In this document: one piece after another, positions 45,397 to 57,978 of the stretch | Position numbering within the stretch: the stretch's first letter is position 1 | Layout of the letters: the number at the start of each line of letters is the position of its first letter | Assembly: GCA_037157565.1 (NCBI GenBank) | Contig: JAZHRO010000036.1 | Span: forward strand, 16,480,501-16,544,500 | From: Thalassia testudinum | Lineage: Eukaryota > Streptophyta > Magnoliopsida > Alismatales > Hydrocharitaceae | Reading direction: 5' to 3' | DNA: 64,000 nt | Program-made: the position numbers and the translations under genes | Notes under the pieces: generated by a model | What the model was told of the DNA's origin: nothing | What the model saw: only the letters and a program-made list of their open reading frames with translations | Database searches by the model: none

Positions 45397-46700
45397 TGAA
45401 GTGACTTTTTGGTGAATGGTTAGGAATTAAGGAAGAAAAAGGCGACAGTTAGCGAGAAGGCACTGCAGGTGGTCTCTTCTTTAGGCAAGGTTGAAGATTG
45501 CAGGGAGCTTATAACTCTAGAGAAAGACGAGAAAAAGAAGATGCAATAGGTGGTTTGGCAGGAAGATCTTAAGAAAGAGATAGATTGGTAACAATAGTGG
45601 TTCAAAGAAGTTGATTTTAATACTCATTTCTTCCACTTGGTGCTAAGCTCTAGGAGATGATCAAATCTCATGAACTTATTGTGAGTTGGTGAGGAAGTCA
45701 TTATGGAAGAGAAGGGGTTGCGGAGGAACTGAAAGATCAGTTTCTTGATTTTACAAGAAGGGAACCACAGGGCTGTAAGTGGTTTGATAATGATGTGACA
45801 TTCGTTTAGGTAGCTGATGCAGCATATTTGGTTAGAGACATCATTGAGGAGGAGGTCCTGAAAGCTTTTTGGGGGATGAAAGTGGAGGGGTTACCTAGCT
45901 CATATGGTTTGCATGTTCTCTTATTTAAAGAATTTTGGGGTATTCTAAGGTCAGATTTCATGGTAATGATTGACAAATTTGTGTCAGGGAGTGTAGGCTT
46001 TGAGAGGATCAATATATTTTATATGTTCCTTCTCCCTAAGAAACAACAAAGGAGATCAGGGATTATTGACCCATAGCATTGTCTTACGTGATAGTGGCTA
46101 AGGTGCTTGCTGATAGATTGTGGGAAGATTGTACCCCTGCTTGATGGTCCAGTTTAGTCAGCTTTTGTTAATGGTAGATCTCTTCACAAGTCCTTCATTA
46201 TAACTGATGAAATTGTGGCTGCATGGGTAGGAATGGGAAGAAAAGCTTTTTATGGAAGGTGGATTTCACCTAAGCATATTACTTTATATCTTGATCTTAC
46301 AGGTCCTGCAGAGGATTCCTTGAGTTGTGGATTATATGGATGAAGAGATGCATCACCACCTCTTTCTCCATCTTGGTGAATGGTTGATCTCTTAGTGGTT
46401 GGGTTTAGCCATAGAAAGGACCTAGGCAAGGATGCCCCCTTGCCCTATGCTTTTTACCATCGCAACTGAAACACTTGCATTGATGACCTACAAGCCATGT
46501 GCTAATGGACTTATTTCTAGTTTTTTTAAACTGCATCGATGGGTCATTGGTAACCCCCATCTTGTAGTATGTAGACAACACCTTGTTTTTCATTGAGGGA
46601 GGGGAAAGGGAAGTGTCCCACTTGATTGCCTTAATCCACATCTTTGGCTCTATCTTTGGGCTTGGGGTAAACCATGATGAGTTTGTTTATGCCCCTCAAC
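45397..46700 (+). pseudogene. LINE-3: L1-type reverse transcriptase remnant
   Basis: Begins next to the copia-1 target site. The linker is readable (KKATVSEKALQVVSSLG, then KEIDW and FKEVDFNTHFFHLV). The piece 45,828-46,076 has MKVEGLPSSYGLH (P.GPDG box), FERINIFYMFLLPKK. Near 46,550 the catalytic box reads YVDNTLFFIEGG, with the second Asp changed to Asn. Copia-1 probably landed inside this LINE, but I could not securely recognise its 5' continuation left of 36,899. Confidence 0.6.
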
Positions 46701-47853
46701 ATTAATGGGGAGGATGTTGCTGATGGGAACGAAGAGTTCGTTCCGTGGCATTGCGGAAGTGTAAAATTGCAGTTGTTCAAAATTTTTCATTTTAATTTGA
46801 TAAATAGTTCGATGTCTAGAAATTTGAATAATAAGAATCAAAGAAATGACCTAAACCAAAATCACATGGGAAGGACTAACTTCTTCCTATTTTGGGATCC
46901 CTACAAGTATTGAGAATTACTTCTTGGGGGGCGTGTTATGTCTTTTACAATAAGTCCCTGCTCGATGAGACTCTTCTTTTTGATAGCCAGATGGGGCCCT
47001 TTGCATCAAGAGCACTTAATCATGTGTGCGAATTGCGAATCCTTTGCAAACCCTAAGGTGACCCTCACCTCACTACTCCAGAGATTGGCACATACAGGAC
47101 ATGAAATCCAAGTCTACCGAAATCTGGACGTCTAGCAAGTTAGAGGTTCTCCTGGAAATCTAAACAAGAGGTTGGACACCCAGCACTTGAAGACTTTGTA
47201 GCCCACTTGGACACCTACAAGAGATACTAGACGCTCATTGGGCTTTTAAGAAGACCGATGAAGACCTTAGACGTTTAGAATAGAAGACAGAGAGGGGCAA
47301 TAGATGTTATTCCTCTTTCTCTTTGGTGATGAAGGCTTTATTGCACAAAACACAATTGATTAGGGTTTGTCTCCTTGCCTTTGGGAGATATGTATAGGGT
47401 ATCCTTGTATTCCTAATATGATGAGAATCATTGGATCAAATCCAATGATTAGGATTAAATCTTAATTGATTTTTGCATGATTAGCCCTTAACTAATTTAA
47501 CCAATTTAGGTTTTAGTACTCAAATGCATGTAATTCTTATTTAAATCCTTTTGGATCAAGACAAATCATATTTGATCCAATTAAATGTTAAATAAAATAC
47601 TATTTAACTCAAATAGTATTTGATTTCTCTTCAATTAAGAACCTACCGAAATCATTATTGGTTTCGTCAGCCAATAATTAAGTGTTTAGGATTTAGGATT
47701 TATAGTACTATGCCTCCCTTAAGTATTTCAAATATTAATGAATCCTTCACACCGGAAGACATGTAATCTTGAGGATTAATTTCCAAATCCATTGACCTTC
47801 CTGCCATGGGTTGCATATATTCATGTTTTCCTTGTATCAATTGGATGGAAATT
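46701..47853. other. Unassigned AT-rich DNA, no gene recognised
   Basis: Short frames only. A direct pair of GGATCAAATCCAATGATTAGGATT-like words near 47,430-47,560 hints at decayed repeat DNA. Confidence 0.35.
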
Positions 47854-48730
47854 GTTGGGATTTGGAAATTGACCATGTAGCATCTACCACATGGCAACCA
47901 TCAGGCCACGTGGCAGTGCCACGTGGCAAGATCTGAAGGCCCAACTTGACTGTGGTTTGGGCTCCCAAGAACTAAACTTGGGTGCACCAAAATTGATGGT
48001 TTTCCTATTTTTAGTAAAGTCAATTTAGGAATACCAGTTGTGGGATTGGTTTTAGTTGAGAGATTAGATCTTTCCATATGATTAAAGATCTTATCGCTAG
48101 AAATAGGAATGTTGGTTTTGTAAAGAGAAAATCTTTCTAAATGAGAAAAGATTTTATCTCTTTAGGCAACTAGACTTTATCTCTTTATTTGGTTGTTGGG
48201 ATATGTACTCTTTATAAATAGAGAGCCTTCCTACCTATTTTGGGTTGAGTAATATAGAAAATATTTCCAATATAACAAAGCTCCTTTGCTCCCTCTACTT
48301 CTCTCTCTCTTCTTCAACTAAGAATAGCCAGCCAACAGGGAAGGGTTCCTGCAGTCTGCACGCACTCCAACAGGATCGGCCAACCATTTGACTGGCCCTC
48401 TCCAGCTGCTGCACTCACTCCAGCAGGCCAAACCGGCCCTTCCAAGCCACTTGCAGACCGGTCTGCACCCTGCAGACCGGCTTGCCCATGCTGCAGCACC
48501 AAGGACCGGTTGATTTCTGGATCTCTCCACGCACAGGTGCCTCCATGCTCCGTTTGTGCCCACCTAGAAATCTCTACAGGAATAAAGACTAGCGCCTTTC
48601 CAAAAGTACTATTTCTCTTTCATATAAGAGTTTGATCAGGATTTGTATAACCATGCATGAAATTTCTTATATCTCAATATACGCAGTGTGAGTTCGTGCC
48701 TTCCAATCTATTATGTACACTTAAAATAAT
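47854..48730 (+). promoter_or_regulatory. LTR-like promoter segment
   Basis: Starts TGTTGGGATTTGG, contains TTTATAAATAGAGAGCC (TATA at 48,211-48,220), then a CT-rich leader (48,292-48,315) and a GC-rich stretch with CAGACCGG repeated (48,440-48,480). The arrangement resembles a solo LTR, but no matching end or target duplication was found. Confidence 0.35.
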
Positions 48731-48769
48731 AGATCTACGTAATCCCTTCGAGAGATAAGCTCCATTCCT

Positions 48770-51150
48770 TAGGAGGAGGAAGTTGATGGAGTGATAAAAG
48801 CACAATATACTTGTTTACCCACATCCCCTTTCCCATCCCATGAAGTAGAGGCTAAATTCAGTTTGTTGTGACCACTCTGTTGGTAGACGAGCTCCAGATC
48901 AACAATATGAAGAGAAGAAATATTTGCTTTCGGTTTCCAAGGTGCATTGCGGTTCATAGAGGTCTCAAGTAGCCTAGATGCCTCATCCACAACTAGTAAA
49001 GGAATAGGAGAAAAATTGAATGTTGGTACAACCATACAAGTAGACGGCCGACAACATCCAATGGGGAACAAAGATGATTGGTAGGTTTAGTGATGCCATA
49101 CATAGGTGAATCAGATCCGAAATGAAGGTCAGAAGTTGGATCCAGCAAAGGAGAAGGCGCTTGTGTTGATTGCCTCACTTGCGAAGTAGGATCAGCCTAG
49201 TTCCTTGTGGGAATCACAGTGTTGAGGTCCATTGTAGACATCACCAATGAGCAAAGGAAGTCAATATCGATCTTTGCATCCAAATATAAAGAGAGATCAT
49301 CAGAATGGGCTGAGATACCATGCTCGCTAGAGCAAGCTAAGATGACCTTCAGAAGTCGGATTCGACCAGGAGGGGTAAGAGTGCCTTGTGGATAATCCAT
49401 TAGTTGCATTGTAACTTCCTCCAAGTTAGGCTCAATTAGATTGGAGCGAGCTCTAAGGCTGATAACAGTAACAAGAGCACTTCATTAGGGTTAAAGGAAC
49501 ATCCATAGGGGGCTCCTTTCCTAAGAACAAAGAGAGAGAACGAAGAAAGACCAAGGGCGGGTGTTGAGGAACCATACCTGTGTAACCTTGATCCAAGATG
49601 ATGATTGGTGGCTGGATTCGACCAGGGAGAAAAGCCAAGTGGAGGCTCTAGCAGCTGTGTCGCAACTTCATCCCAGTCGTTTCAAGTAGTCTCGAGCTAA
49701 AGCTCCAATGAGGCCAATGGTGACATAAAAGTGTCATCGGGGGTAGGGGAAGCCAAGATCAATGGCATATCACCCGAGATTAAATTGAAATCCTCAGAGA
49801 AGTTCAAGGAATTGTACCTACTAAAGCTGGATTTTTGGGGTTGCAGTGGGGTCAGATCTGGTTGAGAGGATTGCAACGGTGGATTTTACACCAAAAAAAT
49901 GCCAATCTTAGATGCTTGGAATAGTCGGCCTCCATGGGTGAAGAAGCAGCCATGTATAGCTTCGAGGGTGAAGGGGGTCTCATCTTATCACAACCCATCA
50001 ATGGGTTATGCATGAATAAGCAATCGCTGCATGGGTTCCTGAACAAGCAGAGCAACTGGGGACTCTTGATGAGGCAATGCATTCCAAATGCTGGGGCGAT
50101 TTAGAGGTGATTGCTTAAAGCTCAACTATGAATAGGGTTCAGGTGTTGATGCCTTCAGGTCTGCGAAGTAGTCGTCATGGTGATGTCAGGTCACCATGTG
50201 TGGATTGAGCTAGGGAGGTTGGATGTGATCCAATAATAATAGAGCCAACAAGGAAAGTAGGAAAAGCATACCCTGACCTTTTGGATTCTATGAGTGGCAA
50301 TGATTACATTCGAAGTTGGTGGCAACCCGAATCATGGAAATTCAAAAGCGGCGGTGACTGCAATCAAGATTCATGGCCCTTCACCTTCTAAACTCACTGG
50401 TAACCGGTATTGCAATGGTACTCTGGTTGAGGGGCAGTAAGGCCTTGATAGACAGACCATAAAGAGCTTTGCTTCAGTAAAGCCAATGAAACTTCCCTTG
50501 AGGAGGCACTTTATGGTCTCCACAAGGTGGAAGTAGAGGCAAGCCTTAACCATGAGCAGAAGATGATTGGAATTCTGAGCAATCTTCACCTCCTTTGCTT
50601 CCATAATAGCTCAAATAATTGTGATTGCACTGCCAATGATGGCGCCACATCCGACCAAGGTCGCCTTTAGCCCATGACCAGCCACCATGGAGATATTGCA
50701 TGTGTTCGTTCTGCTCACCACATCTCCAGCAGTGGCTGGGCAATCAATCACCTGATGTCTATTGCATGAGCATTGCCGACTGACTACCTCCGGTTTGCAG
50801 ACCTTTGCCATATGTTGATGGTGCAAGGAATGGAAAGATTGTAGTTTTCTGGGCTCTATGCATCTCCCATGCAGGTGGTGGTGATAGGTGATAGACATCC
50901 GACCTCCATTGCCTTGAACTGTCACATCATGGTCAAAGATGTTTCCAACGGAGGGTGGGAAAACATAAAATTCTCTCATCCCTTCTCCGGAAGCCACCTA
51001 CGACGCTTCCTTTGCCCCCAGCAATGGCGAATTTCTCCACTCCATCATGTGCCAACGTCGCTTCACTGTTCCATCGAGTGTGACCTCTCTCCCTCTCTGT
51101 TTGCGGGATGACGCTTATCGCACCACTCTTGCTTTCCATCCCCTCCCTCA
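48770..51150 (-). pseudogene. LINE-4: ORF1 remnant with zinc knuckles, minus strand
   Basis: The minus-strand piece 50,997-50,611 contains SFHSLHHQHMAKVC and SRQCSCNRHQVIDC. Both keep the CX2CX4HX4C spacing exactly but with Ser in place of one or two Cys. A further CWRC lies in a neighbouring frame (50,743-50,546). Paired knuckles of this type sit in ORF1 of plant L1 LINEs. Downstream pieces (50,604-50,371, 49,424-49,197, 49,071-48,769) have no recognisable domain but continue in the same direction, as the variable C-terminal part of ORF1 would. No endonuclease or RT follows, so the fragment is truncated. Confidence 0.5.
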
Positions 51151-52969
51151 CTAGTGACTTCTATAACTACAGTTTCTTCATCATATATCATGTATGTTTT
51201 ATGCGTGCATTAAGTGAAATTACTAGCATTAACCATTCCATAAGCCCATGGATCCATAAATCTAACCTGTAAATCCAACCATAAACTCATGCAAGTTAAA
51301 AATTTTGACTTAGATTGAAGCAAGAGAAGAGACCTCAAATCAAAGTGCAACTTGAAGAAAAACATCTGAAATCAACCCTTCGAAGTGGCAAGAAGGACCA
51401 AGTTTGAGAGAAGTGGCAGCGGAAGAACACAAGACAATAAAAAGACAGTAAAACCAATCAAAATGGGGAAAGTATCACACAATGCTGCCAGTACCTGTCA
51501 CCTTAATGGTGTAAATTTTGCACCGTAGCCCCTTAATTTCACTGAAATAGTTGGCACAGATTTGAAGCTTCTCGACATTTAGGCAACATCCCTGCATTTT
51601 GGCATGTCTACCATGTTGAAATGGCCGAAATTCCCAAATCCCCATTTTGGTGCGATGCATTCAGTATTGTTGCTGGCATATGGATTCATGAGTGAAGGAC
51701 CTTGGGCAGATATGGTATTAGCTGAAGCTTTGGAGTTGTCATACCTTATTGGGACATGGGTAAGTTGCACCCTGTACAAAAATTTGTTATTGATTCCTCT
51801 CCAGAAGCCGTTCAGTGTGCCGCTCATCAACGATCTTACTGAAACATTTCTTGTAGTTAGCTTCACTTGCCAATGGAGTAGGTCTTTTAGTTCCTAACTT
51901 TGAAGCAGTCTACCAGATCTTTTTTTTTTTAGTATGTATTTTGCAGTGCTTCAGGCACCTCAAAGAGGATAGAAGTTTAGCAGGTAGCACCAACAAAGGA
52001 GGGTGAGGTAGTCTTCTGAAGCCCAACCAACAAAAAGGTGGCCTTGTGAGTCAAGGATGATTCCTCCACCAACAAATTAGCCAACATAGAGTCATGATTC
52101 AGCTTACATGTGTGGATTTCCTCCAAGAGATATAGACAACTTTCTTTTTTGCAACAAGGTCTCCATTGGTAGCAATACCACAATTGGTGAAGTAAATGAG
52201 TAGTAGTGGCTAACTGAGTTCCATTCACCTAACAGCAAATTTACCAAGTGGCCCAAAGAAAAAAATGGCAGCCAACTTGGCTTTAGTGCATAGAGAGGAA
52301 GGAAGAGCTTTGAGATGAGATTTCACTATGTATCAGGAAGGTGTAATAAAGGAAATTGGCAAGTAAGTCACAAGCAGCTATGCCTAGCAAGTTCTAAGGA
52401 ATCAAAAGTATTTGATCTATTGTGTCATTCTTCAATTTCTTAAATATACCATGTATTAGGAAAATAGACGAGTTGAATGAAAAGAATTTTCCTTCTTTTT
52501 TTTTTTTTTTTAAGTTAGATTTATGTCGGAGGATAATATGAATGTTAGACCAATTCCATTAACACACTTAAAGGATTATGCAATATATTGGGTGTAGAAG
52601 TAGGCCGCCATTTCTATTGGCAAATAGGCCACAAGTACATAAGTACTTATCACTTCACAGGTCCTAATTGCCATCTTATTGGGTTCGATCACAATAGCTG
52701 TTTGGAATACAAAGGGATGTGCTATGGCTGTTGGACCAATAAAAGCGTTTGGGACGCTAGTTAGATACCTTTGTGCTTAATTTTGTTCTCCATAGGTAAA
52801 TTATCTCAAAGCGATCTCCGGAGGAAAGTGGACATATGCATGGTTATCTTGAGAGATGATTACTTTTCCCCAGGGAGAAGACATGGAGATGAAAAAAAGA
52901 GGTTGCTAAGTTGCTATGAGAATCTAACATCCAAAGAGGCTTGTCTAGATGAGAAGGATTAAACATGAA
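51151..52969. other. Unassigned DNA, no gene recognised
   Basis: Overlapping opposing frames at 51,579-51,897 and a minus-strand frame at 51,977-52,228 show no domain. Poly-T runs at 51,920 and 52,500 are the only structure seen. Confidence 0.4.
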
Positions 52970-53497
52970 TGTTGAGATTTTTGGAAAATAAACTTTGTTA
53001 TTTTGAAAAGAAGCCTTTAGCTCTCTTTTATAGTGAGAGAGAGTAAAGGCAAACAAGGAAATACAATATTTCCACAATATTCCCTTACAAAAAATAACCA
53101 CCAAAAATATTAAAGGCAAACAAGAAAATACAATATTCCTACAATATTCCCTTACTAAAAATAATAGCACCAATAGGGTTGATTTTGCTCATTTCTGGAC
53201 AACCTTCTGAGATCATATATGTCAAGATATCGCAGGCTAGTGCCAAGCATTTGCAGTGCTGTGGAGCATTTGGATACAAAGGAATGGGACGACTTTCAAG
53301 AATGATAGGTGTTGGGTAGATAATATTGTAAGAGAAGCATTTTTTTTCTGATTTTTGGCTTCAAAACCTATAAGTCCGTTCCCTTTTTACTATTAATATA
53401 CTTCTGGATGATTACCTTAGGTAATCTTCCTCTTTCTCTTAAAAAAAAAAAAAAAAATAATAGCACCAAAACTAGTAAAGCCCCTAACATTTCAACA
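52970..53497 (-). repeat. 3' LTR of copia-2 with inserted LINE tail
   Basis: Matches 56,985-57,141, with an extra local duplication of the AAGGCAAACAAG...CAATATTCC block (53,046-53,156) and the insertion at 53,174-53,457. Confidence 0.8.
53174..53457 (+). mobile_element. 5'-truncated LINE-2-family insertion
   Basis: About 280 bp matching the 3' end of LINE-2 (29,360-29,642), ending in the GGATGATTACC...GGTAATC stem-loop and a poly-A tail. It is flanked by TAATAGCACCAA at 53,162-53,173 and 53,458-53,469, the signature of target-primed reverse transcription. Confidence 0.9.
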
Positions 53498-53559
53498 CTC
53501 TCCCTCAAGTTGGAGCATAGATATCAACTATGCCCAACTTGCTGTTGAGCAACTCATGC

Positions 53560-54057
53560 CGCTCTTTCTTCAAAGCCTTGATGAATATGTCTGTCAACTG
53601 TGATTCTAATGACACATATAGAGTGCTAATCTAACATCTAATAACAGTATCTCTGATGAAATGACAATGTACTTCGATGTGCTTAGTACGCTCATGGAAT
53701 ACAGGATTGGAGGCGATGTAGGTGACAGCCTTATTGTTACAGAAGAAAGGGGCATGCTTGTCCATTAAAATGGTTAGCTCATGAAGGAAACCTGTCATCC
53801 ACAAAATCTCATAGCTAGCTTATGCCATAGCACGATACTCAACCTCATTGCTAGAATGAGCCACAACCGTTTGCTTCTTACTTCGCCAAGAAACAAAGCT
53901 CCCTTCAAGATTAATAGCAAACCTAGATGTGGAGTCATGGACTTTCGGTCCTCGGGTGCTCTAGCATAATCAGTGTCAGAATATGCAAATAAGGTAAGTA
54001 GGGTATCAACAAGGTAGCATAATCCTCTGCCAGGGCTACATTTCAGGTAGCATAGAA
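53560..54057 (-). pseudogene. Copia-2 RNase H
   Basis: Reverse frames read boxes equivalent to DYARAPEDRKSTT, LEGSFVSWRSKK and SSNEVEYRAMA, the copia RNase H C-terminus, with stops. Confidence 0.65.
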
Positions 54058-54914
54058 TTAAACAGACATCTCTCCAGTGACTATATCTAGGGACTGCATA
54101 AACTGACTGGCACGGCTAACAACAAAACTGATACCAAGTCTTGTAATAGTGAGATGGTGCAGATGCCCTACTAAACTTCTGTATTGAGTAACATCCTCAA
54201 ATAGTGGATCATCCTCCTTGGAGAGAGGCATTCTTAGAGCCTCAACAAGTATAGCAGATGGTTTGGCACTTAACATGCCAACCTCTTCTAGAATCTATAA
54301 TGTATATTGCCGCTGAGATAGAGACAGATGAATCTTGCTAAACAACGTCAACATCAAGTAGCGCAGATCAAAAAGATCTTTAGTCACAAAAGTGGACTGA
54401 AGAAAGGCCTTGGTCATTGCAATCTCCTCTGTGTCATCATCTGTCAGAATCATATCATCAACATAAATCGCTAGGATCACCATACACATCTTCGTAACGT
54501 TTGTGCGTTGGATAAAGATGGAATGGTCTGTGGATGATGCCTGAAACCTGATCTGCTATATCTCCAAACTTAGTCTCTCAAACCACGTTCAGGGGCTTTG
54601 CTTCAAGCCATAAATAGCCTTCCGTAGACAACAAACAAGCTCCTAAACTTGGATAACTAGGTGGCTATCACATATACACTTCCTTTGCTAGATCCTCATA
54701 GAGAAATGCATTCTTAATGTCCAGGTGCTGTAGAGGCCACCTCCAATTGATGGCCATTGCTAATAGAACTCGGATAGTTGTGATCCGAACCACCGGAGAA
54801 AAGGTTTCAAAGCAATCCACCTCGTATGTCTGGGTGAATCCTTTGGTAACAAGTCGGGCTTTGTATCTCTTAATAGTCTTGTTTGTTAAATATTTGATGG
54901 TATACACCCATTGA
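54058..54914 (-). pseudogene. Copia-2 reverse transcriptase
   Basis: The piece 54,907-54,668 has KRYKARLVTKGFTQTYEVDCF and LQHLDIKNAFLYEDLAKEVYM (first catalytic Asp). The piece 54,489-54,295 has AIYVDDMILTDDD (catalytic YVDD). The piece 54,276-54,058 has DVTQYRSLVGHLHHLTITR. Order and spacing are normal, with stops between the pieces. Confidence 0.8.
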
Positions 54915-55259
54915 CAATCAACTAAGGTGGCATTTGGTGGACATGGAACTAACTCCTAGGTACCCCAAGACTATAGAGCTTGCATCTCCTCGTCCATGGC
55001 TTCTCGCCATCTAGGATCCTATAGGGTATGGTCAACATTTTTGGGAATAGAGTTGACGTCAATAGTTAAGGTAAATTGCTGATCCTAAGAAGGTAAGTGC
55101 TGGACTCCTACGTAATGAGCAATAGGATGCAATGTCCTGGCATGCTGGGCAGAGTGTTGCACCTGTAAGCTCTCATCTGTTGGCTCCCCCTTCACTATCA
55201 AACCCTCTTGGTGAGTTATCATCCAACACTTCTGCACGATGGTGATAGGTCTGGACATC

Positions 55260-56431
55260 CTAAATGGCTACCTCAACGGATGCTCCTTCCTCTGAGAAGT
55301 ATGAAAACTTCTCAAAGAAAGTAACATTGGCTGTAATAATATATCGGTGACGAGTAGGATCATAGCAACGATAACCCTTCTGTGCTCGTGAGTAGCCAAG
55401 GAATACACATTTTGTGGCACGAGGAGCAAACTTATCATGTATACCATACTTCTGTACAAAACATGTGCATCCAAACACCTTGAGAGGTACTGTAAAGGGC
55501 CTGTTACACATGGGATGTATCAACCTGTAGGGAATCTGACCATCAAGCATAACAGAGGGAGTCCGATTGATGAGATATCCTATAGTTGGAATGGCATCTC
55601 CCCAGAACTGTCGAGACTTGAGGCACTCCCATATGTACCATCATGGTCCATCCTATATCCAGGAGATGACGCAACTTGTGCTCAGCCGCACCATTCTGCT
55701 GGATGGTGTCGGCGCATGAAGTCTAATGAAGTATTCCCTTGGATCTGAGAAAATCTTGCAGGTCCCCTTGTATAAATTCCATAGCATTGTCACTTTGTAA
55801 AACCTGTATCGTAGTAGTGTACTGTGTCTAGATCTTAGCAACAAAACTTTGTACAATCTCAGGCACCTCAGATCGATTCTTCATCAAGTAGACCCATGTC
55901 AATCTGCTGTGGTCATCAACAAATACTAGGAAGTAGCGATGACCCCCAGGTGTGGCAACTTTGGACGGGCCTAGGCATCACAACGAACTAATGCGAATGG
56001 AGTAGAGCTCAACTCTCCAGTGCGAGGGGGAAAATTGCTCCAATGATGCTTCCTTAACTGACATGCCTCACAACCAATCTCTAATGATTGCGGCAACTCG
56101 GGATACATTTGTCTCATCTTCTTAACCGAAGGATGGCCAAGATGTTTATGCCACAATTGAGGATCTTTGCTGATAGAAATTGTACCAGCAAATAATTGAG
56201 GTATATCAAGATAATAGAGACCACCGTGCTCTATGCCACTGCCAATCACTTCATAGTCTCAACATCCTGGATGAAATAGTGGTCTTTATCAAACACTACA
56301 CGACACTTCATGTCTTGACACAAATGATTGATAGACATCAAATTCATCGAAAAATTCGGTATACAATGAACATTCTTCATCAAAATCTTAGGAGAAGCAC
56401 AAACATGTCCAACTACCACAACCCTCGACAT
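55260..56431 (-). pseudogene. Copia-2 protease end, pre-integrase and integrase
   Basis: Upstream, at about 56,550, the protease box reads WIIDYEASMHLTGD (normally W..DSGAS). The piece 56,431-56,246 has VHCIPNFSMNLMSINHLC. The piece 56,249-55,971 has LWHKHLGHPSVKKM and a CEACQLRKHH zinc-binding half. The piece 55,550-55,260 has VFGCTCFVQKYGIHDKF and FLGYSRAQKGYRCYDP, the integrase C-terminal box. The catalytic core between is broken. Confidence 0.75.
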
Positions 56432-56970
56432 AGACTCATTGGCTACATGAACCTCCTAAATCCCTCGAGGTGACAAGGCTTGTATTATAGTACTCTTGTC
56501 TCCAGTAAGATGCATAGAAGCTTCATAATCAATGATCCATGTACCTGTAGATGATCGAGTGTGTCTGTTCTCCTGGGCCGCATATGCAAGACCTTCATAT
56601 GGATTAGTCACACGCTTCCTTGGCAAGAGAAGACTCCTTGCAAGATAGATAAATCAAGGAAGAGGATAGATCCACGCATATGCACGATCGGCACACATAG
56701 AATCCTCCCAAATCCCTGAAGATCCGTTACGACTGCATGACGACTCCACAACCCTGATCACACAAGTTGCAGCAGTGGCATCAGTAGCTGTGTCGACGGT
56801 GGCGCTGGCTGTTGCATCGGTGGCGGCGCTGCCAACGTCATTGATTGGGGGAGTGGTGATGACGGTGACGGTGACCTCTATCTCCTCTCCTTGTCTTAAA
56901 GATGAACCACCATACTTGCAACCTTAGATCTAGGTATTTGATGGAAGTACCGAACACTGGCGCAGGACCA

Positions 56971-56984
56971 CTACTCTGATACTA
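56971..56984 (-). other. Primer binding site of copia-2
   Basis: Minus strand TAGTATCAGAGTAG next to the 5' LTR, a decayed form of the tRNA-iMet type. Confidence 0.65.
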
Positions 56985-57141
56985 TGTTGAGATTTTAGGA
57001 GAATAAACTTTGTTATTTTGAAAAGAAGCCTTTAGCCCTCTTTTATAGAGGTAGAGTAAAGGCAAACAAGGAAACATAATATTTCCACAATGTTCCCTTA
57101 CTAAAAATAATAACACCAAAAATACCCTTAACATCTCAACA
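56985..57141 (-). repeat. 5' LTR of copia-2
   Basis: 157 bp, TGTTGAGAT to ATCTCAACA, with a minus-strand CTATAAAAG-type TATA at about 57,040. Confidence 0.8.
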
Positions 57142-57224
57142 TTGATATTATCCAACATGGCAAAGTCTGGTGGAAGAAGTGAATCCAATCCACATGGGTA
57201 GGCCATTCAAGACAGCTCTAACAA

Positions 57225-57385
57225 TGAGTAGGAGAGAATGATTTTTCTTATTTCTCAAATGAAACCCTATACTCTTTATATAAGGAGAGGTGTTGGAAAA
57301 ATTATATCATAAGTCCAATGGGACAAAAAAACATGACATAAAAGTCCAACAATAATAAAAAGATAATTAGATTGTTTTACTAGCA
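57225..57385 (-). repeat. 3' LTR of copia-4
   Basis: Contains the shared block ACATGACATAAAAGTCCAAC and a minus-strand TTATATAAAG TATA box near 57,277. Confidence 0.75.
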
Positions 57386-57399
57386 CTTCCCCTCAAGCT

Positions 57400-57978
57400 G
57401 GAGCATATATATCAATGATGTTCAGCTTGGAACAACACTTATTAAATGTGGATCTTGGAAGGGGCTTTGTGAATATGTTCTCAATATGATCTTCAGAAGG
57501 TACAGATGTAGTGTAAATGACTCCACGTTGTATCAAACCTTGACATGCTTTGTCTGCTCATGGAACATTGGGTTGTTTGCAATATTTGTAGCAATGCGAT
57601 TATTACACCTCATCTCCATTTGTCCCTCTACTTGAACATGGAGATCATTTAGTACTGATATGATCTAGACCATTTCTGTAGCTGTCTGAGCCATAGCTCG
57701 GTATTCAGACTCTACACTAGACCTGGATATCACTTGCTGCTTCTTGCTTTTCTAGCTCACTAGATTTCCTGCCACATAAGTGTAGAACTCAGTTGTTGAC
57801 TTCCTGTCTGCCATGCACCCTACATAGTCGGCATCAGAATAGCCAATAATACTCATAGGTGTGCCCTTTTGAAATAAGACACCTCTGCCGGATGCTTTCT
57901 TCATGTATCTAAGTAGTTGTATAGCAGCATCCCAATGCTACTTAGTCAGCCTGTCCATGAACTGGCTGAGTTTCCCCA
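57400..57978 (-). pseudogene. Copia-4 RNase H and RT end
   Basis: Reverse frames read GKLSQFMDRLTK, HWDAAIQLLRYMKKASGRGVLF, GYSDADYVGCMADRKSTTEF and SRSSVESEYRAMAQTATEM. This is the end of RT and the copia RNase H, with single stops. Confidence 0.7.

Larger units (their letters stand above)
52970..57141 (-). mobile_element. Copia-2: decayed Ty1/copia element lacking most of gag
   Basis: LTRs at 52,970-53,497 (with an inserted LINE tail) and 56,985-57,141 both run from TGTTGAGAT to a (T)CTCAACA-type end. The primer site (minus strand TAGTATCAGAGTAG) lies inside the right LTR and the polypurine tract TTGAGGGAGAG inside the left one, so the element reads on the minus strand. Only about 0.5 kb separates the primer site from the protease, so gag is deleted. 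Protease, integrase, RT and RNase H remnants follow. No target duplication was found. Confidence 0.8.

Noticed and set aside
48314..48563. Two minus-strand ORFs with Cys and Trp
   Set aside because: Overlapping frames over a GC-rich, CAGACCGG-repeat stretch; no domain.
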